Origin: a virus
Length of the DNA: 53,541 nucleotides
IMG/VR virus record: IMGVR_UViG_3300031673_012906
Location: 1-53,541 of that record
Direction: 5' to 3' (one strand)
How positions within the stretch are numbered: position 1 is the first letter of the stretch; the number at the start of each line of letters is the position of its first letter. Of this stretch, positions 21,736 to 29,478 are shown piece by piece. A model generated the notes under the pieces. That model saw only the letters and a list, made by a program, of their open reading frames with translations, was not told where the DNA came from and did no database searches. Position numbers and translations under genes: made by a program.

Positions 21736-23898
21736 TTAATTGTTCATCTTGTATATGTGCTCATCCAATAATTCAACCATTGTTTCTTGAATGAGTTTAA
21801 TGTTTGGTTTATTTGGAAGTTTACAATCTTTGTAAGCTGCATCGGTTTTTTTATTTATATCGTTAGAATCTTGCTGTAGTTGTTCAAAAGGCATCTCACC
21901 CCTTAATATGGTCATAAAATAATCACGGTCAATATGTGTCCTATCAACCAGCACTCCTTGTCCGGTTGTTATTTCATATGACATATTTTCAAGTCTTCGT
22001 AAATGTGATGCGTGTTTTGAATTTCCATGTATGGATATTTTTCCATTTCTTCTAGTTATTAAAATATGATTTTTTACGGTAAAACAAACTATACGATGAT
22101 TTTTTACATTTACTTTTTGTATATTCCTACATCTCACATTTTGTCTTTTTACATTTGGTGATGTATTTATATGAATTTGATACATACCAGTTTCATTGTT
22201 AAATCCAGTTGATTCATATTTTCCCCATTTACTAGTTTCGTAACCGCATAAAAAAGATAGTTCTTGGATGTCATTTGCTAAATGTTCATTGGATGTATAG
22301 TATATGTAAGTATTATCTTGGTGATTTCTTTTATATCCATCACCTTGCAACAAAGCCTTTAAAATAAATGATAGTTGTTTTCGTGTTAATTTAAATACCC
22401 ATCTAGGGATTCTTTTTAATTTTGACCCATGGCCACAATCGTTATATATTTCTTCAGATATATTTCTTGGAAAATCCCACATATTTTCATTAAGTTTTTT
22501 ATTTTTTCGTGGGGGATACGTATAAGCATTACAATTTATATTGCTGTTTAATCGTAATTTTGTAATACTTTGGGTTAATCCAGAATTTAATTTTGATTGA
22601 GAAATTCTTACAACTTTTACTTTTTTATCTCTAAATAAACAGGTTCCATCACTTATATACCACCCCATAATTTTTAAATAATTATTTAAGGATATATTTA
22701 AGTTCTTTTTTTCAAATTCTTTACATTTCTTCATCGTGTTTATTTTTGGGTTGATTATTTTTAATGTGTTAAAACAATCTCCCAAATGAGATGCTTCAAT
22801 GAATTCCCAATTGTATTCTTTTTTATTATTTCTCTCAACTTTTTGTACATACATATTATGATTTGGTGTCACTAAGGTATCTGTATGATAAAAATGAAAA
22901 AGATTACCGTTAAAAATGCCATCAAATTTTTCAATAGGGGTATGATATTCTATCTTATGGGTTTTAGGAGTTAATGTGGCTAATTTTTCCATGTCATTGA
23001 TATTGTCAAAATGTTTCCAACCATTTTCTGTTAAGAATTCGGTATCATATGAATAACAATCATAACCAACTTTTGCTTCCATCACAGCCCGATTTTTGTT
23101 ACGACTTTTTTTCCATTGTTGATATCGGTTCCAGTTGAACCTTGATGATATATATCGTAATTCATTTTGTGCCATCTCAGCAATTTCATCCTTTAAATAT
23201 CTTCCAGAAATACTGGATATCATATGGAGAAATTGCTTCTGGACTTTCTTAAAATCTTCGATGGCGAATAAATAATAATTGGGGTCTATGTATTTTTTAA
23301 ATACCAAAGCACCTTCCCGATTTATCATCTGAGCCATCTCATTATAAAAGGCATCCCTGTCCTTTTCAGCAACAAAATCGGTTGATATTCTGGATATGCT
23401 TTCGCATTGGGTTTCGGGAAATATGCTCTTCTCTGGAAGCCCATAATCAGCCCTCTCAGGCTTCTTTATAGGCGGGTTGAGTAAGTAGCCTCTGTGAGTC
23501 TCAAGACGCTTCAATTGGGCGTGTGCGTAGCCCTGAAAACTGTACTTGGCTTTAATACAGAGGAACTGATCCCTTATGTCAACGATGCGCTGCCATTGGG
23601 GTGTCATAAGCTGGATAACTCGCTCAGGCGTGTATAAATAATCCAAAGCATTAGGATTGTTCTCACACATCAAGCGGATAGCTTTACTCAAAACGTAAAT
23701 GGATTTATCAATTTTATTGCCCTGTTCATCCGTCCAATTTTCTTCTCCCTCAAACTTGTCCAACCCATAAAGTACCCGTTTGGATGGCATGCATATACCA
23801 CCAAAGTCTTCATCAGATTCAGGGGTGTTGGTGCCGTAAGCTTGAGAACCCCGGATGAAGAGAAAGATTAAATTTTTTTCAATTTCTTGTTTTTTCAT
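21736..23898 (-). CDS. Predicted nucleotidyltransferase (COG3541-like) containing an intein
   Basis: 720 residues, of which 281-626 are an intein, leaving a 374-residue host protein. The N-terminus has R-G-S-Q-A-Y-G-T-N-T (16-25) and S-D-E-D (28-31), the nucleotidyltransferase Gly-Ser and Asp-x-Asp metal site. The C-extein restarts with S-K-H-A-S-H-L-R-R-L, the family's second conserved motif. Adjacent RNA ligase and phosphoesterase genes suggest end modification in RNA repair. The reaction is not established. Confidence 0.85.
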   Translation of the reverse strand: MKKQEIEKNLIFLFIRGSQAYGTNTPESDEDFGGICMPSKRVLYGLDKFEGEENWTDEQGNKIDKSIYVLSKAIRLMCENNPNALDYLYTPERVIQLMTPQWQRIVDIRDQFLCIKAKYSFQGYAHAQLKRLETHRGYLLNPPIKKPERADYGLPEKSIFPETQCESISRISTDFVAEKDRDAFYNEMAQMINREGALVFKKYIDPNYYLFAIEDFKKVQKQFLHMISSISGRYLKDEIAEMAQNELRYISSRFNWNRYQQWKKSRNKNRAVMEAKVGYDCYSYDTEFLTENGWKHFDNINDMEKLATLTPKTHKIEYHTPIEKFDGIFNGNLFHFYHTDTLVTPNHNMYVQKVERNNKKEYNWEFIEASHLGDCFNTLKIINPKINTMKKCKEFEKKNLNISLNNYLKIMGWYISDGTCLFRDKKVKVVRISQSKLNSGLTQSITKLRLNSNINCNAYTYPPRKNKKLNENMWDFPRNISEEIYNDCGHGSKLKRIPRWVFKLTRKQLSFILKALLQGDGYKRNHQDNTYIYYTSNEHLANDIQELSFLCGYETSKWGKYESTGFNNETGMYQIHINTSPNVKRQNVRCRNIQKVNVKNHRIVCFTVKNHILITRRNGKISIHGNSKHASHLRRLENMSYEITTGQGVLVDRTHIDRDYFMTILRGEMPFEQLQQDSNDINKKTDAAYKDCKLPNKPNIKLIQETMVELLDEHIYKMNN
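22021..23058 (-). mobile_element. Intein with LAGLIDADG endonuclease in the nucleotidyltransferase
   Basis: 346 residues. It starts with Cys281 (C-Y-S-Y-D-T-E-F), has a block B T-P-N-H, two LAGLIDADG-like helices (I-M-G-W-Y-I-S-D-G and I-L-K-A-L-L-Q-G-D-G) and ends S-I-H-G-N before Ser+1. The endonuclease Asp residues are kept, so homing may be active. It is inserted exactly between Y-D and S-K-H in the conserved motif. The penultimate residue is Gly rather than His. Confidence 0.88.
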
Positions 23899-24068
23899 TT
23901 TTTAGGTTTTTGGTTTTTCAGGTAATCACCTTGCTCCATATAATTAGATGCCATCTCAGCTTCAGCCGTAGTGAGCTTCCTACCTTTTTTCCCAGTATGG
24001 TTTTTCTTTAAATCAAACCCCACTTCCATTTTCTGGCCTTTTCTAAATTCCGTCTTTTTTGTACCCAT
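23895..24068 (-). CDS. 57-residue basic protein of unknown function
   Basis: ATG at 24068; the stop overlaps the nucleotidyltransferase ATG by 4 bases (ATGA), so they are coupled. Lys-rich, with a short helix T-T-A-E-A-E-M-A-S-N-Y. AAAGGTGA lies upstream as Shine-Dalgarno. Confidence 0.6.
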   Translation of the reverse strand: MGTKKTEFRKGQKMEVGFDLKKNHTGKKGRKLTTAEAEMASNYMEQGDYLKNQKPKK

Positions 24069-24100
24069 AATATAAAAATTTCACCTTTTTTATCAATAAA

Positions 24101-24106
24101 AATATA
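24101..24106 (-). promoter_or_regulatory. TTATTTATATTTTT element
   Basis: Minus-strand TATATT about 32 bases before the ATG at 24068, with a Shine-Dalgarno in between. Confidence 0.4.
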
Positions 24107-24131
24107 AATAATTTATAATTTAATGGGGCGG

Positions 24132-25067
24132 TTATTTAAAAACTTCCTCATATCCTTTTTGTTTTCCAACGTCCATTGTCACAATTCTTCTGTGATAAAT
24201 ATCTGTCTGGAACCAATTGGGGAAATTAATACCATAATCCAATGGATTACATGCCATGTAGCAACCAGAATGATGTTGATAAAAATATTTATCATGGGTA
24301 TGTCCGAACACCCATAATTTGTTTTCATCTAAATTTTCTAACAACTCACTTCCATCAAAATGATAAAATGTTGTTTGGGGAAACTGCCACTTTGTTAATA
24401 GATGACTCCAATCCGGGGAGATATGAGTTAATATGACATCACCTTCTAAATAAACTTTTTTTAATTTCTCATACAACTCATTAGAATATTTCACATATTC
24501 CAATTGTACTCGTGCATTTTTTTTAAGCTTATAGCCAAGGCTAATTTGTTTTTCCGTAGCTGTTTTGATCACGGTGGAATCATTAAGATATGCATCCCAC
24601 ATTTCTTTACATTCTGTATCATTACTATTCCAAACTTTTTTAGCGTAGTCATTGTTATACCACATTCCACATCCAGAAATTTTAATTCCATCTACTTCAA
24701 TGGTATCACCATTTAAATAATGAACACCGTCAATAGCATTAGACAACTCAATCATTTCATTTAGGCGATTGAAAGAATTCCACTTATACTTTTTCATTAT
24801 GCTGTTGGAAATCATATATAAGTCATGGTTACCATGCACCCATACAATATCTTTATAATATTGTCTTAAGATTTTAAATAAGACTGCATTCTGATCATTG
24901 TAATGGCCAATGTCTCCAGCAATAACTAAAACATTAGATGGTTTATCCGGTAATAGCTTTCCAATCAATTTATGTAAAAAAAGTTCCTGAACTTCCAAGG
25001 GAGAAGCTTTTTTAACCCACGTATCAATGTGTACATCGGAAATTATATCAACTGTTTTCTGTGCCAT
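24132..25067 (-). CDS. Calcineurin-like metallophosphoesterase
   Basis: 311 residues. Metal-binding motifs are in order: D-V-H (11-13), A-G-D-I-G (about 50-54), G-N-H-D (about 79-82), T-H-I-S-P-D (about 215) and G-H-T-H-D (about 256-260). All five blocks are present. It removes phosphate from nucleotide, RNA or protein substrates. Its place between the nucleotidyltransferase and RNA ligase suggests 2',3'-end processing in RNA repair, which is inference. Confidence 0.88.
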   Translation of the reverse strand: MAQKTVDIISDVHIDTWVKKASPLEVQELFLHKLIGKLLPDKPSNVLVIAGDIGHYNDQNAVLFKILRQYYKDIVWVHGNHDLYMISNSIMKKYKWNSFNRLNEMIELSNAIDGVHYLNGDTIEVDGIKISGCGMWYNNDYAKKVWNSNDTECKEMWDAYLNDSTVIKTATEKQISLGYKLKKNARVQLEYVKYSNELYEKLKKVYLEGDVILTHISPDWSHLLTKWQFPQTTFYHFDGSELLENLDENKLWVFGHTHDKYFYQHHSGCYMACNPLDYGINFPNWFQTDIYHRRIVTMDVGKQKGYEEVFK

Positions 25068-25077
25068 ATTGTATCAA

Positions 25078-25083
25078 AATATA
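25078..25083 (-). promoter_or_regulatory. TTATATTTT element upstream of the phosphoesterase
   Basis: Minus-strand TATATT 10 bases before the ATG at 25067; a variant of the close-spaced class. Confidence 0.35.
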
Positions 25084-25112
25084 AATCATTTATAAATTTT
25101 TATGATAATTAT

Positions 25113-27374
25113 TTATCCCATGTTCTCTATAATACGTTGTAAACGTTTATCAAGCTTCACATTTGCATAGGTATTATTCGTGGGTCTGCAATCACGGTGC
25201 ATCACAAGTTTTACCCTATCTGTTTTCCCATCCAGATAGCTGAGTATCTTCCCAACGTTTTCCTTATCCTTAACATTTTCAGCAAGCCAAAAATATCTTT
25301 CTTTCTTACCATCACGATCATTTGAAAACGATGGAACCTTTTCAGCATCGGTTTTAATAGCGTCCCATTTATCCCGGTGTATCTTTTCGGTTATATCGAT
25401 TAATTGTTTTGCGGTGTCCTTAAATTCTTCTGGGAGATTTAATAAGACATCATCCATGTTGAGAATGGTTAAAGTTTCCAAATCAATGGCTCTCCAGAAA
25501 TGTAAAGGTGTGACAGAGCTTAGAATTCTGTGTACCTTACAATATTCTTCGCCTTTTAACTTACACTTATAACCGTTGTCAAAGGTGATGACATATCCTT
25601 CTTCGTTAACGGTTAATTTTTCTTTGGCTGTGAATAAATCTTCAAAATTTTCAAAGTCAAATGATTTAGCAATATCACAACATAAATCATCGGCAGCTTT
25701 CCACGTTTCCCACGGATCTAATTCTCTTCCGGTTGCTGTTTCGATTATAGCTAAAAGGGTTAAAGATTCTTTTTTTCCATAATCTACAACAATCCTGTTT
25801 TCAGGATAAATTATTTCAAATAGATATGTATACTCAGGATTCATTTGATATTGCCGGATATGGCTTTGCAAAAATTTTGTTGCCCAGATAGCTTGTTCGG
25901 ATTCAAATGAACCACGAGTATTTACCCGCCATTCACTGTTATATTTGTAACAAATGCCAAGGCTATTATGAACAAGTATTCCACCAGCAAAAAAATTATG
26001 CGTTTCAGTTTCAAGATCATAACCACATTTACTATTTTTTAAAGCACTATCTTTAGAAATATCATTAGCGATTTTTAAAATTTTTTCCTTTCTTAATTTT
26101 AATACCGAATTAAAAGTTTCTTTTAAAAGAATAGATGGTTTACCCGTTCTATATTTTTCGGGTAATTTATATTGCATACATACGGGAAAATATTTATATA
26201 TAGATTTCCATAAGTTAGTTATTACCTCACCATTATCATAATTAATTCTAATATTCCATCCTTTTGCGTTATACATTGTTAAATTAATATTTTTAAATAT
26301 TTCTCTTATCTTATTTGCTATATTTTCACAGGATTTTTTTGATAAATAATTCATTGATAATGTTAATCTATCATTTTGCTTATCATGGTGAGATAATGAG
26401 CCATTATCCATATACATAAAAGCAAATGATATTTCATTAAACCAATCCAAATTATCAGGTAAATCTTTTTTTCCATTTGGATACCATTGTTTTTTCAAAT
26501 CTCCAAATTCATATGTATTTATTGAAGTATATGGTATCATATTAGTTCCAAACCCCGAAATTCTTTCATATTTTGTGTTAATACATAAATCACCCAAAAC
26601 ATGTTTTTTTAATTCAACATATTCTTTATGTTTTTTCTTATGAAATCCCTGTAATACTGCTCTTTTTTTATTTTGTGAAAAAGATATGCTACTATCAGCT
26701 AATAAAGAACCAAGTAAAATAGATTTTTGTTTGTCTGACATAAAGATTTCTTTACAATATATTTCGTCATTTGTTTTTAATTTATTTAAAGGAACATAAC
26801 CATTATTTGTATAAAATTTATGATTTGCTGTTATTCTTATTTTATTAGTTCCATGTGAACCCCCACCCGATCTATTACTCCAGTTATATGTTGTGGTTAC
26901 AATTTTCCAGTTATCTTTTTTACCATTTTTAAAAAAATTTAATATTTTAACGGGTTTTATTTCGTTGGTTTCGTGTTCATATCCCATAACGTGGGTTAAA
27001 TTTTTATTTTTAACAATGTTACCAATTCTTTCAAATTCACCATTTGGTAACATTATGGGCGTATTAAAATGTAAACACCCATCCATCTTTTCCAACACCT
27101 TAAATTTTCCTTCAAGGTTGGGCTGAAATTCTTTTGGTAGCTTTTCACCTGCTTCGCCATGAAGCTCTTCATAGTTGAAGAATTTTTTAAAACTTCTTGC
27201 TATTAATTTTCCAGTATTTTTTTCAAATACAATACCACGAGCATTTAATGAAATCTCATCCCAATCAAAATCATTTTGGATTTTTTGGCTATAATTAAAT
27301 AAAATTAAACCGTCTTTTTCTTGAGAATTAAGCCCTTCACGCTTCAAAAAATCTTCTAGTTTTAAATTTTGCAT
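25113..27374 (-). CDS. RNA ligase (T4 Rnl1-like) split by an intein
   Basis: 753 residues, of which 100-470 are an intein, leaving 382 residues, close to T4 Rnl1 length. The nucleotidyl-transfer motif I is K-M-D-G-S-L with Lys96; the intein sits between Gly99 and the Ser. Other ligase motifs include L-F-E-I-I-Y-P-E-N-R-I-V (about 518-529) and E-G-Y-V-I-T-F (about 592-598). It seals 5'-phosphate/3'-hydroxyl RNA ends, as T4 Rnl1 does for cleaved tRNA. Until splicing, motif I is broken and the enzyme should be inactive. Confidence 0.9.
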   Translation of the reverse strand: MQNLKLEDFLKREGLNSQEKDGLILFNYSQKIQNDFDWDEISLNARGIVFEKNTGKLIARSFKKFFNYEELHGEAGEKLPKEFQPNLEGKFKVLEKMDGCLHFNTPIMLPNGEFERIGNIVKNKNLTHVMGYEHETNEIKPVKILNFFKNGKKDNWKIVTTTYNWSNRSGGGSHGTNKIRITANHKFYTNNGYVPLNKLKTNDEIYCKEIFMSDKQKSILLGSLLADSSISFSQNKKRAVLQGFHKKKHKEYVELKKHVLGDLCINTKYERISGFGTNMIPYTSINTYEFGDLKKQWYPNGKKDLPDNLDWFNEISFAFMYMDNGSLSHHDKQNDRLTLSMNYLSKKSCENIANKIREIFKNINLTMYNAKGWNIRINYDNGEVITNLWKSIYKYFPVCMQYKLPEKYRTGKPSILLKETFNSVLKLRKEKILKIANDISKDSALKNSKCGYDLETETHNFFAGGILVHNSLGICYKYNSEWRVNTRGSFESEQAIWATKFLQSHIRQYQMNPEYTYLFEIIYPENRIVVDYGKKESLTLLAIIETATGRELDPWETWKAADDLCCDIAKSFDFENFEDLFTAKEKLTVNEEGYVITFDNGYKCKLKGEEYCKVHRILSSVTPLHFWRAIDLETLTILNMDDVLLNLPEEFKDTAKQLIDITEKIHRDKWDAIKTDAEKVPSFSNDRDGKKERYFWLAENVKDKENVGKILSYLDGKTDRVKLVMHRDCRPTNNTYANVKLDKRLQRIIENMG
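25965..27077 (-). mobile_element. Intein with LAGLIDADG endonuclease in RNA ligase motif I
   Basis: 371 residues. It begins Cys (C-L-H-F-N-T-P-I-M), has a block B T-A-N-H, endonuclease helices I-L-L-G-S-L-L-A-D-S and F-A-F-M-Y-M-D-N-G, and the classical end T-H-N-F-F-A-G-G-I-L-V-H-N before Ser+1. All splicing residues are present, including the penultimate His. The insertion site is inside the adenylation motif, between G and S of KxDGS. Confidence 0.93.
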
Positions 27375-27398
27375 AATACCATCCTTGAATTTTTATTA

Positions 27399-27404
27399 AA
27401 TATA
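27399..27404 (-). promoter_or_regulatory. TTATTTATATTTAAT element
   Basis: Minus-strand TATATT about 24 bases before the ligase ATG at 27374, with AAGGATGG as Shine-Dalgarno. Confidence 0.4.
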
Positions 27405-27425
27405 AATAATTTTTAAATAAAAAGT

Positions 27426-27434
27426 TATAAACTT
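27426..27434 (+). promoter_or_regulatory. TATAAACTT late-promoter-like element
   Basis: Sense-oriented TATAAACTT four bases before the ATG at 27439, too close for a Shine-Dalgarno. Confidence 0.45.
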
Positions 27435-27438
27435 ATAT

Positions 27439-27675
27439 ATGGTGTTTAGAGACAAATTTCTATCCTTTTTAGAATCATTGAAATCAGATGATTCAAAACT
27501 CATTGAAGTAATCATAGAGGGGTATAATTACATATATAAACCAAAAGAATCCACAAATCCTTATGCATTGACTGAAATAATCGAAAAACCCGAATCATAT
27601 TACGATATTTCTCCGCTTACCGTACATCAAATGTCCATTTTAACAGATGATGCTGAAAAGATAATGGCGGGGTAG
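27439..27675 (+). CDS. Module protein, probable N-terminal part of a frameshifted gene
   Basis: 78 residues. Residues 4-32 have K-F-L-S-F-L-E-S-L-K-S-D-D with L-I-E-V-I-I-E-G-Y, the module shared with the 8261, 29033 and 4360 products. It ends at GCG GGG TAG. A minus-one shift at the GGGG run would continue into the 27696 frame and give one protein of about 155 residues. Either a programmed shift, a mutation or an assembly error. Confidence 0.6.
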   Translation: MVFRDKFLSFLESLKSDDSKLIEVIIEGYNYIYKPKESTNPYALTEIIEKPESYYDISPLTVHQMSILTDDAEKIMAG

Positions 27676-27695
27676 CTAAAAAGTTTAATATTTCA

Positions 27696-27908
27696 GTGGA
27701 AAATGTAAAAGACCACTATAAATTATTTCACCAAGACATGCCAATATACGATTATCTGGAAAAAATTAAAAATTTAACCCAGTGGCATACAGACGGATAT
27801 TACGATAATGATAAGGATGAATATTATGGCAAGTGTCCAAAAGGATATGAAACACCCATGGACAACAAATACAGGGACAATAATTTATCAGGAGCACATG
27901 GATTTTAA
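27696..27908 (+). CDS. Probable C-terminal continuation of the 27439 gene
   Basis: 70 residues counted from a GTG at 27696, but the frame is open from 27647 and its upstream part reads G-G-V-A-K-K-F-N-I-S-V-E-N-V, a continuous helix-turn-helix-like stretch. That suggests it is not an independent gene. Its C-terminus is rich in Asp, Tyr and Gly. It overlaps the convergent guanylate kinase gene by 21 bases. Confidence 0.5.
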   Translation: MENVKDHYKLFHQDMPIYDYLEKIKNLTQWHTDGYYDNDKDEYYGKCPKGYETPMDNKYRDNNLSGAHGF

Positions 27909-28445
27909 TAACCTGATAAAACTTTCCTTCATATCATTTAACGGCCCAAATAATATTACGTGATCATATTCTTTCATTTTTAATAATTCAGTTTTCATTG
28001 CTGTTACTCTATTGTAATCATCAAATTTATCTCTATTTTTACTATTAAAATCTAATCGGTTACCTAATCTTTTAAATAATTCTTTTTTGTCCGGTGGTTC
28101 AATAAAGATGGTAATTGCTTCAGGGTATATTTTTTTAAGTTTTTCGGTTCCTTGAACATCTAAAATCGCAATGCAGTTTTTATCTGCGTTATTTTCAACT
28201 TCTTGTTTCAGTAATCCATAATACTTATCATAAACAATTGACCATTCTACAAATGCGTCATTTTGAGCGTAAAATTCAAATACTTCTTTAGATAAGAAAA
28301 AATATTCATCCCCTTTTTCTTCTTTCCTTTTTTTCCTAGTTGTACATGTTTTTAATCTGTACAATTTTAATTTTTTTATAGCATGATCAACTAATGTTGA
28401 TTTTCCTGAAGCGGATACCGAAGAAACAATAAAAATTTTATTCAT
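27888..28445 (-). CDS. gmk: Guanylate kinase-like protein
   Basis: 185 residues, typical length. P-loop S-A-S-G-K-S-T (11-17), then T-C-T-T-R-K-K-R (about 33-40) with the GMP-binding Y-F-F-L (about 48-51), I-L-D-V-Q-G (about 94-99) and the lid R-L-G-N-R. It phosphorylates GMP or dGMP. One TATATT element lies 6 bases before the ATG and there is no Shine-Dalgarno. Confidence 0.88.
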   Translation of the reverse strand: MNKIFIVSSVSASGKSTLVDHAIKKLKLYRLKTCTTRKKRKEEKGDEYFFLSKEVFEFYAQNDAFVEWSIVYDKYYGLLKQEVENNADKNCIAILDVQGTEKLKKIYPEAITIFIEPPDKKELFKRLGNRLDFNSKNRDKFDDYNRVTAMKTELLKMKEYDHVILFGPLNDMKESFIRLLKSMCS

Positions 28446-28451
28446 ATGAAA

Positions 28452-28457
28452 AATATA
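28452..28457 (-). promoter_or_regulatory. TATATT element, 6 nt before a start codon
   Basis: Minus-strand TATATT, then TTTCAT, then ATG at 28445. Confidence 0.5.
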
Positions 28458-28474
28458 AAATATATCAACAATAA

Positions 28475-28606
28475 TTCCAATTAAAAACTGTTGGTTTTTT
28501 TAAAGGGTGGGTTACGCAGGGTTCAGTTGGAACTGATTTATACAATGACATCGCAATATTTTATGAAGACATGATAGAAATTAAATCTATCAAAAAAATT
28601 AAATAA
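28475..28606 (+). pseudogene. Possible gene remnant without a start codon
   Basis: A 43-codon frame closed by TAA reads like coding sequence (G-W-V-T-Q-G-S-V-G-T-D-L-Y-N-D-I) but has no usable start until an ATG at 28571. It may be the tail of a degraded gene or chance. The rest of 28446-28718 holds only the promoter of the 28719 gene. Confidence 0.25.
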
Positions 28607-28669
28607 TCGTATTATAGATAAACTCAAGATTCACAGGTCTACCTACATAAATTTTTTCATTTATCAAAT

Positions 28670-28699
28670 TTGTTGTTTTATATATAAACATGGTATAAT
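28670..28699 (+). promoter_or_regulatory. Sigma70-like promoter
   Basis: TTGTTG, an 18-base spacer and a perfect TATAAT upstream of the 28719 gene. A TATATT also lies exactly 6 bases before the ATG (28707-28712). Confidence 0.5.
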
Positions 28700-28718
28700 T
28701 ATAAAATATATTATTTAT

Positions 28719-29027
28719 ATGCCAGTTAAATATAAGTGTCACTTTCCAAAATGTAATGAATATTTGAAAAGACACTTAATAAATTTTCATCATTTAATTC
28801 CACGAGAAATTAAAAAAACGAAAAAAACAATTCCATTATGTAGAAATCACCATGCTTTAATATATTACCCCGATTCCAAAGCTGGCCAGCATTCAATAAA
28901 TACCCCAGAAAGTATACAAATTCTGAACATATTAACATCGACAGCGGGAAAAACCCTTTATTATCAAGATTACAGTGGGAAAAAATTTTATTATTTTTTT
29001 GAAAGTAAAGAAATTGTTGAAGATTAG
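28719..29027 (+). CDS. Small HNH-like zinc protein
   Basis: 102 residues. C-H-F-P-K-C (7-12) forms a zinc pair, followed by F-H-H-L-I-P-R (24-30) and I-P-L-C-R-N-H-H-A-L (about 40-49). This is the Cys/His layout of a minimal HNH/endonuclease-VII-like fold. Whether the catalytic His-Asn-His set is complete is uncertain. Stand-alone gene with its own promoter; may be a homing endonuclease or a phage orphan. Confidence 0.6.
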   Translation: MPVKYKCHFPKCNEYLKRHLINFHHLIPREIKKTKKTIPLCRNHHALIYYPDSKAGQHSINTPESIQILNILTSTAGKTLYYQDYSGKKFYYFFESKEIVED

Positions 29028-29032
29028 TTCAT

Positions 29033-29464
29033 TTAAACGGTAAAAATGTCCCAATCATCCTCTGCAACTGCACTGGGGGAAACAGACAGGTCTTTAGCAG
29101 TTAAGCCTAAACTATCTTCTATTTCGTTTCTTTGGTGAGGGGCAACGTATTGATTGAACTCTGATGTAGGGTTATAATCTAATTCCGGTTCATCGTCCAC
29201 TGTGTATAAATGGTTGTATCTTTCTCTAGAATTTTTGAGGAAATTTAATACTTCATTACCCATTGAATGTGCTGTCATAGCAGCCATATCATTAAATGTG
29301 TCTAATGCAGGTACTTTTTGTTCTTCTCTGAAACGGTCAACCCTAATAATAAAATCACCATAATTTTCGGTTATGGCCTTGAAACCTTTTTCAATTGTCT
29401 CGATAAGAACTTTATTATCGTCTGTTTTTAATCGATTCAGGAAATTTTCAAATTTATTCTGCAT
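29033..29464 (-). CDS. Protein of unknown function with the FxxFLxxLK module
   Basis: 143 residues. Residues 4-33 have K-F-E-N-F-L-N-R-L-K-T-D-D with L-I-E-T-I-E-K-G-F, the module shared with 4360, 8261 and 27439. The C-terminal part is acidic with a Tyr/Pro-rich middle. TATAAACTT lies a few bases upstream, so late expression is likely. Confidence 0.65.
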   Translation of the reverse strand: MQNKFENFLNRLKTDDNKVLIETIEKGFKAITENYGDFIIRVDRFREEQKVPALDTFNDMAAMTAHSMGNEVLNFLKNSRERYNHLYTVDDEPELDYNPTSEFNQYVAPHQRNEIEDSLGLTAKDLSVSPSAVAEDDWDIFTV

Positions 29465-29468
29465 ATTT

Positions 29469-29477
29469 AAGTTTATA
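29469..29477 (-). promoter_or_regulatory. TATAAACTT late-promoter-like element
   Basis: Sense-oriented TATAAACTT four bases before the ATG at 29464. Confidence 0.45.
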
Positions 29478-29478
29478 T

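Noticed and set aside
27696-27908. Independent GTG-started gene
   Set aside because: The frame is open upstream and reads as a continuation of the previous gene; it is kept only as a probable second half.
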